Counted from the first letter of the stretch, positions 1 to 7,848 are shown. The stretch: 23,103 nucleotides of DNA from DASUBN01 sp036263155 (GCA_036263155.1 DATAHN010000047.1:1-23103); one strand, 5' to 3'. The notes: generated by a model from the sequence alone, not told the origin. Program-made: numbers and translations.

Positions 1-224
1 CTGCCCTTGACGCGCATGTTGCCGGCACCGGTGGCGATCCACTCGGCGGAGAAGCCGGTGAAGTTCTGCATCGCGAACAAGTTGGCGGGGCGCAGGTTCT
101 TGATGTCGCCGTTCTCCCACTGGGACACGGCAGCCTTGGAAACGCCGAGGTGGCGCCCGAACGCCTCCTGGGACAGCTCAAGCTCCTCGCGGATGAAGTG
201 GATGCGGTCGCCAGGGGTCTTCAT
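1..224 (-). CDS. XRE/CI-type phage repressor, N-terminal part (partial)
   Basis: The minus-strand reading frame starts at the ATG at 224 and runs off the left edge, leaving 74 complete codons. It begins MKTPGDRIHFIREELELSQ and contains a helix-turn-helix of the HTH_3/XRE class (SQEAFGRHLGVSKAAVSQWE, about residues 18-37). The following stretch (FSAEWIATGAGNM) is typical of CI/C2-like repressors just after the DNA-binding domain. It is divergent from a plus-strand phage operon, and its predicted promoter overlaps that operon's promoter, as in a lysogeny switch. Any C-terminal oligomerisation or peptidase domain is outside the window, so it could be a full repressor or a small Cro-like regulator. 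Confidence 0.85.
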   Translation of the reverse strand, partial: MKTPGDRIHFIREELELSQEAFGRHLGVSKAAVSQWENGDIKNLRPANLFAMQNFTGFSAEWIATGAGNMRVKG

Positions 225-234
225 GGTTAAGTTC

Positions 235-264
235 ACTTTACCACATGATTAGCATGCTTGACAA
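235..264 (-). promoter_or_regulatory. Repressor-gene promoter
   Basis: On the minus strand, TTGTCA (264-259) and TAAAGT (240-235) are separated by 18 bases, 11 bases upstream of the repressor ATG. If this is the promoter the transcript is almost leaderless. Its -35 box overlaps the -35 box of the opposite promoter, so one bound regulator could affect both. Confidence 0.45.
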
Positions 265-286
265 CGTTTGTTCAGTATGCTTTACT
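258..286 (+). promoter_or_regulatory. Sigma-70 promoter of the phage early operon, with candidate operator
   Basis: TTGACA (258-263), a 17-base spacer and TTTACT (281-286) form a good sigma-70 promoter for the two plus-strand genes starting at 378. The spacer holds a short inverted repeat, ACAA-CGT-TTGT (261-271), and CTTTAC occurs at both ends of the region (236-241 and 280-285). These are candidate repressor contacts. Confidence 0.55.
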
Positions 287-377
287 CTCATCACGCCCCG
301 ATGTCTGCGCCACCTGCCCACCCGGACAGGGCGGGCAGCTATTGGGAAAAGGGAACCCAAGCGAGGACGAGGAAGCC

Positions 378-629
378 ATGAGCGCATACGTGGAAGTGGT
401 GAGCAAAAGGGAATTGGCGGTGAAGATCCATTACTGGGCGCAGGACATCCTGAGGAACAATGCGACCTGCGGCCTGGGCAAGACGCCGGAGGGCAAGTAC
501 CAGGTGGTGTGGCCGGGCCTGATCAACCAGTGGATCTTCTGCCCAGAGGAGCATGGCCAGTACCTCGGCACGCTGGACCGGCACAGCGGGACCGCGGACG
601 TGGAACACATGCTGGAGGGCGAACAGTGA
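378..629 (+). CDS. Small phage early protein, unknown function
   Basis: This is an 83-aa protein starting MSAYVEVVSKRELAVKIHYW. The ATG at 378 is chosen because GAGGA lies a few bases upstream; the frame is open further upstream but that part overlaps the promoter. I do not recognise a family. The sequence is acidic at the end (DVEHMLEGEQ) and has no signal peptide or membrane segment. A hairpin with arms CTGCCC (314-319) and GGGCAG (333-338) lies in its leader. It is the first gene after the repressor switch, and its stop overlaps the start of the next gene, so the two are translationally coupled. A role in early phage regulation is only inferred from position. Confidence 0.7.
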   Translation: MSAYVEVVSKRELAVKIHYWAQDILRNNATCGLGKTPEGKYQVVWPGLINQWIFCPEEHGQYLGTLDRHSGTADVEHMLEGEQ

Positions 630-1072
630 GGCGCCGGCGGCGCTACGCGCGCGAGCGGCACCTGTTCGACGTCTGGGCGCGCTGGTGCGAGCGGCAGTGG
701 GACGAGTCACTGGGGCTGCCGCGGGTGACGTGGCTGGCGAAGCTCATGCAGTACGGTGAGCGCATGGGGGTGATGCATGCGGTGAGCGAGCACTTGCCGC
801 CGGACCACGCGGATGCGGAGTCGGTGGAGCAGTACATGCACTGGCTGAAGGGCGCCTGCCCGCCGATGCATGCGGCACTGATGGCACGGCACCGGGGCAT
901 CTGCCTGGAACGCAAGACCGCGGTGGCCGGCGTGAAGCAGGGGGCGGAGCGGTACTACGCCGCCTGCCTGCTGGCGGACGGTTCAGCGGCGGGGGTGCAG
1001 CGCTTCCGGCGCCTGTGCGAGCAGGGTTACCGGCTCTACCAGGACGGTGCGGGCCGGCCCAAGGCGGCCTGA
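626..1072 (+). CDS. Phage late-regulator-like protein (Q-antiterminator type, tentative)
   Basis: This 148-aa protein starts at the GTG at 626, which shares bases with the TGA of the preceding gene (GTGA overlap). It opens with a run of arginines, followed by FDVWARWCERQW, a mid-section ending VEQYMHWLKGACPPMHAALM, and a C-terminal helical part (KTAVAGVKQGAERYYAACLL). The WxRWC opening and the late helix-turn-helix-like segment resemble small Q-type antiterminators of lambdoid phages, which usually sit just before the packaging genes. That assignment is by pattern only. A hairpin GGCGGCC-TGAC-GGCCGCC (1063-1080) covers its stop codon. The next gene is convergent and only 19 bases away. Confidence 0.6.
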   Translation: MRRRRRYARERHLFDVWARWCERQWDESLGLPRVTWLAKLMQYGERMGVMHAVSEHLPPDHADAESVEQYMHWLKGACPPMHAALMARHRGICLERKTAVAGVKQGAERYYAACLLADGSAAGVQRFRRLCEQGYRLYQDGAGRPKAA

Positions 1073-1091
1073 CGGCCGCCCGGGCGAAGGG

Positions 1092-1541
1092 TCACTTGAA
1101 GATGCGGCGGATCTCGGGCTTGATGCGCGCGAGTTCCTCGCCGTGGGCCTGGGCCAGCGCTTCCAGGGTGCTTTCGCCCTCATCGGTGAGGCGCAGGTGC
1201 GCGACGCGGCGATCACGCTGCGAGCGCACGCGCTGCACGAGACCATGGGCCTCGAGGCGATTGATGAGGCCCACCGCGCTGTTGTGGCGCACGCCGAGGT
1301 AGGCGGCGAGGCCGTTCATGCTCAGGCCCTCGGGCTCGTCGCTGACGCGGATCGCCAGCAGGGTCTGGTATTGCATGGACGTGACATCGTGGCGCTTCAG
1401 GATGTCCTTGCTGCCGGACATGAAGTCGCGCAGCGCGGCACGCCAGTCGGCGACCAGGCGGAAGATCTCCGGGACTTCGGCAGAAGCAGCCATGGCTGTG
1501 GGCGGTGCGGATGTAGTCTGATTTTTTGCCATATCCATCAT
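1092..1541 (-). CDS. MarR-family transcriptional regulator
   Basis: This 149-aa protein (MMDMAKNQTT start) has a MarR winged helix-turn-helix at about residues 56-122. The recognition helix region reads LGVRHNSAVGLINRLEAHG and the wing reads QRDRRVAHLRLTDEG, both characteristic of the family. MarR proteins are dimeric repressors or activators that respond to small molecules or oxidants. The ATG at 1541 is preferred because GGAGG lies eight bases upstream; an in-frame start at 1583 has no such site. The upstream region contains near-palindromic ACATTACGTTACA, a possible autoregulatory site. The gene converges on the phage regulator and is followed head-on by nothing in its own orientation, so its target cannot be read from context. 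Confidence 0.9.
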   Translation of the reverse strand: MMDMAKNQTTSAPPTAMAASAEVPEIFRLVADWRAALRDFMSGSKDILKRHDVTSMQYQTLLAIRVSDEPEGLSMNGLAAYLGVRHNSAVGLINRLEAHGLVQRVRSQRDRRVAHLRLTDEGESTLEALAQAHGEELARIKPEIRRIFK

Positions 1542-1770
1542 CACTGGAACCTCCACTGTTCGTAGGATAGACCCGTACGACATAAAAAACAGGTTCGATA
1601 CATTACGTTACAGGCCATCATTACCTAGAACGCCGGATGCGACACATCCGTTGACGTGTGTGCACGGGATGATGGAATCGTGGACGAAAAGGTCTGTCGC
1701 CACAATCAAGTAAAGCCCGGCGGCACCGCAACGGGATGCATACGGGATGTGACGGAATCTAAAAGGCGGG
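1542..1770. other. Intergenic region between MarR promoter side and TonB terminator
   Basis: No convincing gene is present. The left part should hold the promoter of the MarR gene. GGATGCGACACATC at 1635-1648 recurs at 18364-18377, just before the small terminase gene. A 71-codon plus-strand frame here has no ribosome binding site and runs through the receptor-gene terminator, so it is not counted as a gene. Confidence 0.5.
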
Positions 1771-1810
1771 AAAAGCGTGCTTCCGGGCGGAGCTGCCGCC
1801 CGGAAGCACG
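1771..1810 (-). terminator. Rho-independent terminator of the TonB receptor gene
   Basis: A perfect 15-bp stem (1776-1790 with 1796-1810) encloses a five-base loop, AGCTG. Read on the minus strand it is followed by CTTTTCCC and a second T-run. It starts 10 bases after the receptor stop codon. Confidence 0.85.
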
Positions 1811-1819
1811 TCGAGACGG

Positions 1820-3949
1820 TCAGAAGTCGAAGCCGGCGCTCAACTCGATGAAGCGGGCGGGCAAGAGATAGGACTGGCTGTCGCCGAGCTCGCTGTTGGA
1901 GACGGGGTCGCGACGATCGTTGAGGTTGCGGCCCTGCAGGTTGAGGCTCCAGGTTTCGAAACGATAGCCCACGCCGGCGTCGAAGGTGGTGTAGGCAGGC
2001 GTCGAGACGCTGTTCTCCGGATCGAAGTAACGGCTGCCCACGTAGCGCAGCACCGCGTTGGCAGTGAAGCCGCGCACCGGCATATAGAACAGGCCCGTGG
2101 AAAAGAGGTCCATGGGCGAGAGCTCGAGGCGGTTACCCGCATCCTGCACGAGGCCCGCAGGCGTGCCGTCGGTGTCATGCAGGAAGTCACGGTAGGTGGC
2201 CTTGTGGTAGCTGTAAGCCACCTGCCAGCGCCAGTCGCCGGCGATGCGCCAGTCGGCCTCGAGTTCCACGCCCTCGAAGCGCTGCTTGCCACCGTTGGCG
2301 ATGCCGGGTGTGCCGCCGTTGTTCACCGCGACGACGGTGTTGTTCATGTCGGTGAGGAAGGTGCTCGCCTCCCAGTCGAGGGCGCCCTGCATGAGAATCC
2401 CCTTCACGCCGAACTCGTAGGCCTGGGCGGTCTCGGGCTCGAGGATGTCCGGCTCCGCCTCGGGACCGAAGTCGATGGCAGCGGGCTTATAAGTGTTGCG
2501 GTAGTTGCCGTAGATCACCATGTCGTCGGCACCGTCGGTCCAGGCCTCGTAGCTCAGGGCGACAAGCCCGGAGAAACGCGTGTCGCTGCGGTGGTCGCCG
2601 TCGAGTTCCGCCTGCTCGGCGGGATCGGAGGGCAGGAACGCGGTGTCGGTGCTCTCCACGTCGTGGTTCAATTGCAGGCCGAACTGGAAGTCCCACTTCG
2701 GCGCGAAGGCCCAGTCCATGCTCGCATACAGGCCGCTGAAGGTGCGGCGGTCCGAGAGGCGAGTGCGCTCGTCCACCGGCACGGAGGTGCTGGGAGGCGG
2801 GTTGGCGCCATCGAGGTGCACGAAGTACTCGAAGTTGGAGCTGGCCTGGGAGCCGGAGCCCTGCAGCAGGCTGAAGCCGGTGACGACGTGCATGTCGTCC
2901 TGCACCGGGAAGGTCAGGTGGCTGTCGAAGTAGATGTCGGTGCGGTCCTGGGTCTGGTTGAAGCCGTCAGCGTTCGGCGCACCGGTATCGGTGAGCGAAT
3001 CGGAGCGCAGGAAGCCGCGGATGTTGCGCTGGTGGGTGAACACCGTGGAGAACACAGTGCTCCACTCGGCCCACTTGAGATCCGCATCGTCGGCGAGGGT
3101 CAGGCCGACCCTGTCCTCGTCCATGCGCGCGTCGCTGGGATTATCGTTGCTGTCCTCCGGCACCAGCGGCGTGAGCTCGGTGTCGCCGGGCGCCAGCGGC
3201 CGCGGGCTGGCCGGGTCCTGGCGGATGGACAGGCCGTCCACGTCCAGGCGGAACTCGCCGCTGGAAGTGGTGACGGAGTTGCGCAGCAGGACGTGGGAGC
3301 GGCCCCACTCGGCCCGGTCGTCCGAGAAGCCCTGCCTGGTGTAGTCGGCGATCAGCGACTGTTCGATGGCGCCGTCTTGGGTCAGGGGCAGGGCGACGCC
3401 GACACTGTGGCTGCCGTAGGAACCGACCGAGACACGGCCCTGGCTGCCGGGTGCGCCGGCCTTGATGTGGATGACGTTGATGACGCCGACGAAGGAGGTG
3501 GCGCCGTACTTCACGGGCGCCGAGCCGCGGATGATCTCGATGCGGTCCACGCCGGTCAGGTCCACGGTGGCGAGGTCCGGGTTGAAAGCGCCGCCCACCG
3601 GCACGCCGTCCACCAGCAGCAGGAAGGCATCGAACTCGGCCAGGCCCTGGAACTGGGGCACGGAGGCGGCCGGGCCGTTGTCGCCGCCAGGGCCGATGTC
3701 CACGCCGGCGGTGAGGGCGAGGGCGCTGCGCAGGTCGACGGCGCCCAAGGCTACGAGCTGGTCATGAGTGATGACGTCGATGCTCTGGGGCACGGTGCCA
3801 AGGTGTTCCGGCATGGGTGTGGCGGTGACCTCGATGGCTCCCAGGGACTGAGTACCCTCCGGAGCCTGATCATCGGACCAGGCGAGGGGACTCACGGCGA
3901 GGCCGGTGACCAGGCAGACGAGGGTCAGGTGTGGGAAGCGGATATCCAT
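1820..3949 (-). CDS. TonB-dependent outer-membrane receptor
   Basis: This 709-aa protein has a signal peptide (first ~25 residues, ending near PLAWSDD) and a TonB-box-like segment, GAIEVTATP. An N-terminal plug domain follows (about residues 45-165, with QSIDVITHDQLVALGAVDLR, LVDGVPVGG and RIEIIRGSAPVKYGATSFVG), then a C-terminal beta-barrel ending in the aromatic residue expected of an outer-membrane protein (SAGFDF). Such receptors import siderophores, cobalamin, metal complexes or sugars using TonB energy. The substrate cannot be assigned: no Fur box or cobalamin riboswitch was recognised upstream. AGGAAC eight bases before the ATG supports the start. The gene is transcribed divergently from the small secreted protein at 4128, with which it may be functionally linked. 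Confidence 0.93.
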   Translation of the reverse strand: MDIRFPHLTLVCLVTGLAVSPLAWSDDQAPEGTQSLGAIEVTATPMPEHLGTVPQSIDVITHDQLVALGAVDLRSALALTAGVDIGPGGDNGPAASVPQFQGLAEFDAFLLLVDGVPVGGAFNPDLATVDLTGVDRIEIIRGSAPVKYGATSFVGVINVIHIKAGAPGSQGRVSVGSYGSHSVGVALPLTQDGAIEQSLIADYTRQGFSDDRAEWGRSHVLLRNSVTTSSGEFRLDVDGLSIRQDPASPRPLAPGDTELTPLVPEDSNDNPSDARMDEDRVGLTLADDADLKWAEWSTVFSTVFTHQRNIRGFLRSDSLTDTGAPNADGFNQTQDRTDIYFDSHLTFPVQDDMHVVTGFSLLQGSGSQASSNFEYFVHLDGANPPPSTSVPVDERTRLSDRRTFSGLYASMDWAFAPKWDFQFGLQLNHDVESTDTAFLPSDPAEQAELDGDHRSDTRFSGLVALSYEAWTDGADDMVIYGNYRNTYKPAAIDFGPEAEPDILEPETAQAYEFGVKGILMQGALDWEASTFLTDMNNTVVAVNNGGTPGIANGGKQRFEGVELEADWRIAGDWRWQVAYSYHKATYRDFLHDTDGTPAGLVQDAGNRLELSPMDLFSTGLFYMPVRGFTANAVLRYVGSRYFDPENSVSTPAYTTFDAGVGYRFETWSLNLQGRNLNDRRDPVSNSELGDSQSYLLPARFIELSAGFDF

Positions 3950-4127
3950 GAAGCCGTTCCTATTGTCTTTTTGTCTTTATTAGGGGGCGCGAAGACGCCG
4001 CCAAATCCGATTTGACGATGCGCCCGCGGCGAAGTTCCGGTTAAAAACCCATCCGGATGCAAAGTACGCGCATTATAGTAGAAGGACCCAAGAAACAGGC
4101 AGTCGGGGACTGCCGGAGGATATGAGG
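3950..4127. promoter_or_regulatory. Divergent promoter region, TonB receptor / small secreted protein
   Basis: This is a 178-base gap between divergent genes. On the minus strand there is a perfect TATAAT (4077-4072), but no good -35 box at 16-18 bases, so an activator may be needed. A leader of about 115 bases would precede the receptor gene. On the plus strand TATAGT overlaps the same bases. No known riboswitch motif was recognised. Confidence 0.4.
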
Positions 4128-4625
4128 ATGGCTAGCCACAGGGCATGGAAGGCCGGCGTGCTCGTGACGCTGATGACGGTCACCGTCGCGGCGCAGGCCG
4201 ATCCCACGGCGCGGCAGAAGGAGGTGGCGCAGAAGGGTGCGATGGTGATGCCCTTCGACCTGCACAACTCCACCCACATCTTCATGAAGAGCGGCGACGG
4301 CGGCACCCAGCAGGTGCTGGCGAAGGACCCGACAGACCTCAAGCTCATCCAGCAGATCCGCATCCACCTCGGCATGGAGGCGGAGCGTTTCAGCAAGGGC
4401 GACTTCACCGACCCCATGCGCATCCATGGCGCAGACATGCCGGGACTGAGCTACCTGCGATATCTCAAGCCCGGACAGGTGCAGGTGAAATACCGCGACC
4501 TCCCGAACGGCGCCGAGATCCAGTACAGCGGCCGCGACAAGGCTGCGGTGGACGCGCTGCACCAGTGGTTCGATGCGCAGCTCAGCGACCACGGACAGGA
4601 TGCGACCGACCAGCCCCCGGGCTGA
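4128..4625 (+). CDS. Small secreted protein of an uncharacterised family
   Basis: This 165-aa protein carries a signal peptide (MASHRAWKAGVLVTLMTVTV, cleavage near AQA-DP). GGAGG lies eight bases before the ATG at 4128; an alternative ATG at 4122 adds two residues but sits too close to that site. The mature part has conserved-looking segments: STHIFMKSGDGG, LIQQIRIHLGMEAERFSKGD, RIHGADMPGLSYL and LHQWFDAQLSDHG. From memory, similar proteins occur in proteobacteria near metal or redox genes and are sometimes labelled aspartate carbamoyltransferase, a name this short exported protein does not justify. Scattered His and Met residues could bind metal, but that is inference. It is divergent from the TonB receptor and is followed by repeat copy A with a terminator. 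Confidence 0.85.
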   Translation: MASHRAWKAGVLVTLMTVTVAAQADPTARQKEVAQKGAMVMPFDLHNSTHIFMKSGDGGTQQVLAKDPTDLKLIQQIRIHLGMEAERFSKGDFTDPMRIHGADMPGLSYLRYLKPGQVQVKYRDLPNGAEIQYSGRDKAAVDALHQWFDAQLSDHGQDATDQPPG

Positions 4626-4645
4626 ATCGGGGGGGTTGACGCTGC

Positions 4646-4738
4646 GCGTCATTGCCTGAAAAATCACGCCACGCTGGACTCGCGCGTCCGGCGAAACGAA
4701 ACCCAGGCCGCTGTCGAGAGACAGCGGCCTTTTCTTTT
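4646..4738 (+). repeat. Interspersed two-hairpin repeat, copy A
   Basis: This is one of three related copies (others at 12186 and 14299). The 5' part reads GCGTC...CCTGAAAAATC and is followed by a hairpin around the conserved loop TGGACTC (4675-4681), with arms CACGC and GCGCG. The 3' part is a terminator hairpin nearly identical to that of copy C. It sits just after the small secreted protein gene, in the same direction. Confidence 0.7.
4706..4737 (+). terminator. Rho-independent terminator (part of repeat copy A)
   Basis: A 10-bp stem, GGCCGCTGTC with GACAGCGGCC, encloses a GAGA tetraloop and is followed by TTTTCTTTT. It would end transcription of the secreted-protein gene finishing at 4625. 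Confidence 0.9.
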
Positions 4739-4834
4739 GCTTTCCCATGCGTCGTGTATAGCCGGGTAAAAGTCATAGCACGCCGAGGCTTCCGGGAAAC
4801 CGGCACGACGCACCTAATCCACCGAAGGAAATCC

Positions 4835-6304
4835 ATGCTGCCGGACTGGAATTACGTGCGCCAGGTGCAGGGCGAGCGGGTGTTGCTGGCGAACGCTTAC
4901 CTCGACATGGCGAACCGCAGCCGCGCGGCACGGGACTATGCTCAGGCGCAGCAGCTCTACCAGAAGGTGGTGGGCATACTGCCCCATGACAAAGTGGTGT
5001 GGACGTGCCTGGGCGAGTGCTGGACCAACCTCGCGAAGTACCCGCGCGCCCATGCCTGCTACAAGCAGGCGCTGGCCTGCGACCCCGCGTTCGTGCCGGC
5101 GCTGCTGGGACTCGCCGACTGCGCGACACTGGCGAAGCGGCCGAGGCAGGCGCTCAAGCTCCTGAAGCGCGCGGAAGCGCTGCTGGATGACGACGCCGCG
5201 ATGCAGTGCCAGCTGCAGGTGGCACGAGGTAACGCCTATTTCGCGCTGCGGGAGCACGCCAAGGCGGAGCGCGCCTACCGGCGCGCCATGAAGCTCAGGC
5301 CGGACTACTACCCGCCCTACGGCAACCTGGGGAACATCCTTGGCGCGCGTGGCGAGTTCCAGGAGGCGCGGCAGCTCTATGCCAAGGCCTACACCATGGG
5401 GAAAGACCCGGTGATGGGCATGAACCTCGGCATCCTGGCGTTGCTCCTGGGTGACTACGAGGAAGGGTGGAAGTGGTATGGGACGCGAGTCGAGGACCCG
5501 CGGCACCTGGAGTTCCAGCGCTTCGCCGGGCGGCCCGTCTGGCGCGGTGAGCCAGTGGAGAATCTCTATATATGCGGGGAGCAGGGGCTGGGAGACTTGG
5601 CGCACTTCATGCGCTATCTGCCGCTGGCGCGGCAGCGGGCCCGGCGGTTGGTGCTGGAAGTGACGCGGGGCTGGGAGAAGTTCGCGGAACTCTTCGGCTG
5701 CGCGGATGAGGTAGTGGCGCGGCGGGACGGCATGGCGCCCGCGGCGGAGTTTGATGCCTGGGTGCCGCTGCTCAGCCTGCCGCCGGTTTTGGACCTGCCA
5801 CAGCCCTGCCAGGCACCGAAGCCGCCTTACCTGAAGGTGGAGGGGCATGCGCCGCCGGAGCGGCCGGCCATAGCGCTGTTCTGGCGGGGCAACCCGGAGC
5901 ATCCCTGCGACCGCGACCGCTCGATCCCGCTGGAGACGCTGGCGCCGCTGGTGCGCTCGCAGCCCAAGGCCCATTGGTTCACGCTGCACCCGGAGGAAGA
6001 GGCGGCGGAGGACATCCGGCGCGCGGGGCTGCCCATCGAACGGATCTCGGGATTCCTCACGGAGGCGACACGATGGCTCGCCGGGGCGGACCTGGTGATC
6101 GGCGTGGATACGGCGCCGCTGCACATCGCGGGGGCACTGGGCTTGCCGGCGTGGTTCCTGCTGGCACCCAACCCGGACTGGCGCTGGGGGGTCGAGGGCG
6201 AGCGTACTCCCTGGTATCCCGAGGTGCGGCTGTTCCGCAGCCGGACACCGCGGGAGTGGACTGGCACGGTGGCACAGGTGAAGGAGGCGCTGGGCAGGCT
6301 TTAG
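4835..6304 (+). CDS. TPR protein with C-terminal glycosyltransferase-like domain
   Basis: This 489-aa protein starts at the ATG at 4835, preceded by GAAGGAAATCC. The frame stays open back to 4652, but that stretch overlaps a terminator. Residues about 15-225 form five to six tetratricopeptide repeats, for example VVWTCLGECWTNLAKYPRAH and YGNLGNILGARGEFQEARQL. Residues about 250-489 resemble GT-B glycosyltransferases of the GT9/GT41-like type found fused to TPRs: YICGEQGLGDLAHFMRYLP near the start, and GADLVIGVDTAPLHIAGALG with PAWFLLAPNPDWRWG near the end. No signal peptide is seen, so it is probably cytoplasmic. Family members modify proteins or act in glycan assembly; donor and acceptor are unknown. 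It appears monocistronic, between repeat copy A and the next signal-peptide gene. Confidence 0.88.
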   Translation: MLPDWNYVRQVQGERVLLANAYLDMANRSRAARDYAQAQQLYQKVVGILPHDKVVWTCLGECWTNLAKYPRAHACYKQALACDPAFVPALLGLADCATLAKRPRQALKLLKRAEALLDDDAAMQCQLQVARGNAYFALREHAKAERAYRRAMKLRPDYYPPYGNLGNILGARGEFQEARQLYAKAYTMGKDPVMGMNLGILALLLGDYEEGWKWYGTRVEDPRHLEFQRFAGRPVWRGEPVENLYICGEQGLGDLAHFMRYLPLARQRARRLVLEVTRGWEKFAELFGCADEVVARRDGMAPAAEFDAWVPLLSLPPVLDLPQPCQAPKPPYLKVEGHAPPERPAIALFWRGNPEHPCDRDRSIPLETLAPLVRSQPKAHWFTLHPEEEAAEDIRRAGLPIERISGFLTEATRWLAGADLVIGVDTAPLHIAGALGLPAWFLLAPNPDWRWGVEGERTPWYPEVRLFRSRTPREWTGTVAQVKEALGRL

Positions 6305-6368
6305 CCGGACTGGCGGCGGGACACGGGCTCGTCTATAAAAGGCCTAATCATCCACCGGGGTCCCAGCC

Positions 6369-7346
6369 ATGAGAAAGCACATCCTCGCCAAAAGCACGCT
6401 CGCCTGTGCCATCACCCTGGCGCTCTCCCTGCCTTTGGCGGCGCGGGCCGATACCAAGGTCGAGCGCTTCATCCATTTCGGCGGTGTTTTCGGCGTAGCG
6501 GCCAACGACACCACCACGGTCTCCTACGTGCAGGGCCTGAAGCGCCGCGAGGAGTCCAACACCAAGTTCACGGGCTCGGTGCTGGGCGCGCTGCAGCGCT
6601 TCAAGAACGGCAGCAAGGGCTCCGACAGCGTGACCATCTCGCGGGTGGACCAGAACAAGGTCTACAGCCTGGACCCCAAGGAGAAGACCTACTCCGTGCA
6701 CGACATGTACCGCCCTGAGGAGCAGAAGAAGGATGAGAAGGGTGCCGAGAAGGACGAAGACACCAAGATCGTGAAGAACGAGTTCGAGGTGAAGGACACG
6801 GGCAAGACCCAGAAGATCAACGGCTTCGACACCCGCGAGTACCTCATCACCTGGAACCTGGAGACGGAGAACGTCAAGAGCCACGAGCGCAGCAAGAGCC
6901 TCATGACCACGGAGCTCTGGAACGCCAGCGGCGACAAGCTGGACAAGGCGCGCAAGGAAGACCTGGCCTATGCCCAGGCGTACATGAAGCTCATGCACCT
7001 GCCCACCAACCCGGACGAGCTGAAGCAGTACGGCTTCGAATCCGTGACCCTGAGCGGCGCGGACGCCAAGCCCTTCTTCGACAAGCTCAAGACCATCAAG
7101 GGTTATCCCATCACCATGGACGTGAAGTGGGAGGCCTTCAGCAACGGCAAGGATGAAGAAGGCAAGGATCAGGACGCGGTCAAGACCCTGAGCGGCTTCC
7201 TGGGTTCGAGCGATGACGCCAAGAAGGATGAGAACGCCGACGGCATGACCACGGTGTTCACCTGCCACACGGAGGTGAAGTCGGTGGATACGGAGAGCCT
7301 CCCGGCGGACCTGTTCGAGGTGCCGGAGAGCTACAAGGAAGATTGA
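6369..7346 (+). CDS. Secreted lysine-rich protein, possibly DUF4412-like
   Basis: This 325-aa protein has a clear signal peptide (MRKHILAKSTLACAITLALS, cleavage after ARA). The mature part is strongly charged, with a lysine/glutamate stretch at about residues 116-140 (EEQKKDEKGAEKDEDTK). Segments such as SYVQGLKRREES, VYSLDPKEKTYSVHD and INGFDTREYLITWNL recall periplasmic proteins of the DUF4412 kind, in which a beta-sheet core binds an unknown ligand. This similarity is tentative. Lysines are almost all AAG, consistent with a GC-rich, well-expressed gene. TATAAA at 6334-6339 may be its -10 box, though no strong -35 is visible. It converges with the DUF4124 gene, only four bases apart. Confidence 0.85.
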   Translation: MRKHILAKSTLACAITLALSLPLAARADTKVERFIHFGGVFGVAANDTTTVSYVQGLKRREESNTKFTGSVLGALQRFKNGSKGSDSVTISRVDQNKVYSLDPKEKTYSVHDMYRPEEQKKDEKGAEKDEDTKIVKNEFEVKDTGKTQKINGFDTREYLITWNLETENVKSHERSKSLMTTELWNASGDKLDKARKEDLAYAQAYMKLMHLPTNPDELKQYGFESVTLSGADAKPFFDKLKTIKGYPITMDVKWEAFSNGKDEEGKDQDAVKTLSGFLGSSDDAKKDENADGMTTVFTCHTEVKSVDTESLPADLFEVPESYKED

Positions 7347-7350
7347 AAGG

Positions 7351-7848
7351 CTAAGGCTGCTTCAACAAAGACTTGGCTGGCCGGTCGGGCAGGCGCCGCG
7401 GGTCCGGCTTGTCGTGGCCGGGATGCTCGTGCCATCGCGGATGGAAGGCGCGGGGCATAAAGGCCGAGACGGCGTAGACAGCGGGAACGGGTTCCGGGAC
7501 CGGCCGTGACTGCGCTTCGGCGAAGGCGGCGAGCGCCGCCTGAAGTTGGGCCTGCTGTTCGGCGAGCTTCGCGGCCTGTTCCTGCATGGCCTGGGCCTGG
7601 GCGTTCTGCTGCAGCGCCGCGACACTGGCGAGCAGGGCGGCCTGGTCCTGGGCGAGCTTCACCGGGTCTTGGGGCGGCAGGGCAGGCAGGTCGAGGAGTT
7701 CGGCCTCCGCCGCCTCGGCCGGCGGATTGTCACTGTAATGGACGACACCCGACACATCCGTCCATTTAAAAACTTGTGCATTGTCCGCCAGGGCCAGAGC
7801 AGGCAAGATGGCGACGAGGGAAAGCAGGCTTGGGGCAAGGGCCTTCAT
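7351..7848 (-). CDS. DUF4124 domain protein
   Basis: This 165-aa protein begins MKALAPSLLSLVAILPALAL, a signal peptide ending near ALA-DN. It is followed by the DUF4124 signature VFKWTDVSGVVHYSDNPP. The middle (about residues 65-125) is a predicted coiled coil rich in Ala and Gln (QAQAMQEQAAKLAEQQAQLQ). The C-terminus is basic, with several His and Pro (HPRWHEHPGHDKPDPRR). DUF4124 proteins are periplasmic or envelope proteins of unknown function, common in gammaproteobacteria. The ATG at 7848 is chosen because it starts the signal peptide and has GGAG upstream; the frame extends to 7941 without support. It is divergent from the SdpI-like gene. Confidence 0.88.
   Translation of the reverse strand: MKALAPSLLSLVAILPALALADNAQVFKWTDVSGVVHYSDNPPAEAAEAELLDLPALPPQDPVKLAQDQAALLASVAALQQNAQAQAMQEQAAKLAEQQAQLQAALAAFAEAQSRPVPEPVPAVYAVSAFMPRAFHPRWHEHPGHDKPDPRRLPDRPAKSLLKQP

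Noticed and set aside
245..625. Extension of the 148-aa phage protein upstream to 245
   Set aside because: The extension overlaps the promoter and the whole 83-aa gene in another frame; the GTG at 626 coupled to the preceding stop is the better start.
2177..4015. Long plus-strand open frame (612 codons) opposite the TonB receptor
   Set aside because: It is antisense to a clear receptor gene. Its product is a low-complexity Val/Gly/Glu-rich sequence typical of the reverse strand of GC-rich genes, and it has no ribosome site.
3950..4127. Possible cobalamin riboswitch or Fur box before the TonB receptor
   Set aside because: No B12-box-like or Fur-box-like sequence was found in the leader, so the substrate was left open.
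4652..4834. N-terminal extension of the TPR protein, and similar peptide-like frames at the other repeat copies
   Set aside because: These frames translate the structured repeat and its terminator (for example RHAG-containing peptides). The apparent protein similarity between copies reflects the DNA repeat, not a coding sequence.
4814..6124. Minus-strand open frame (436 codons) opposite the TPR/glycosyltransferase gene
   Set aside because: It is rich in Arg, Gln, Leu and His without any domain, and mirrors the codon structure of the real gene on the plus strand.
6348..7268. Minus-strand open frame (306 codons) opposite the lysine-rich secreted protein
   Set aside because: Its Leu/Val runs are the complement of the AAG-rich real gene, which has a signal peptide; no independent signal.
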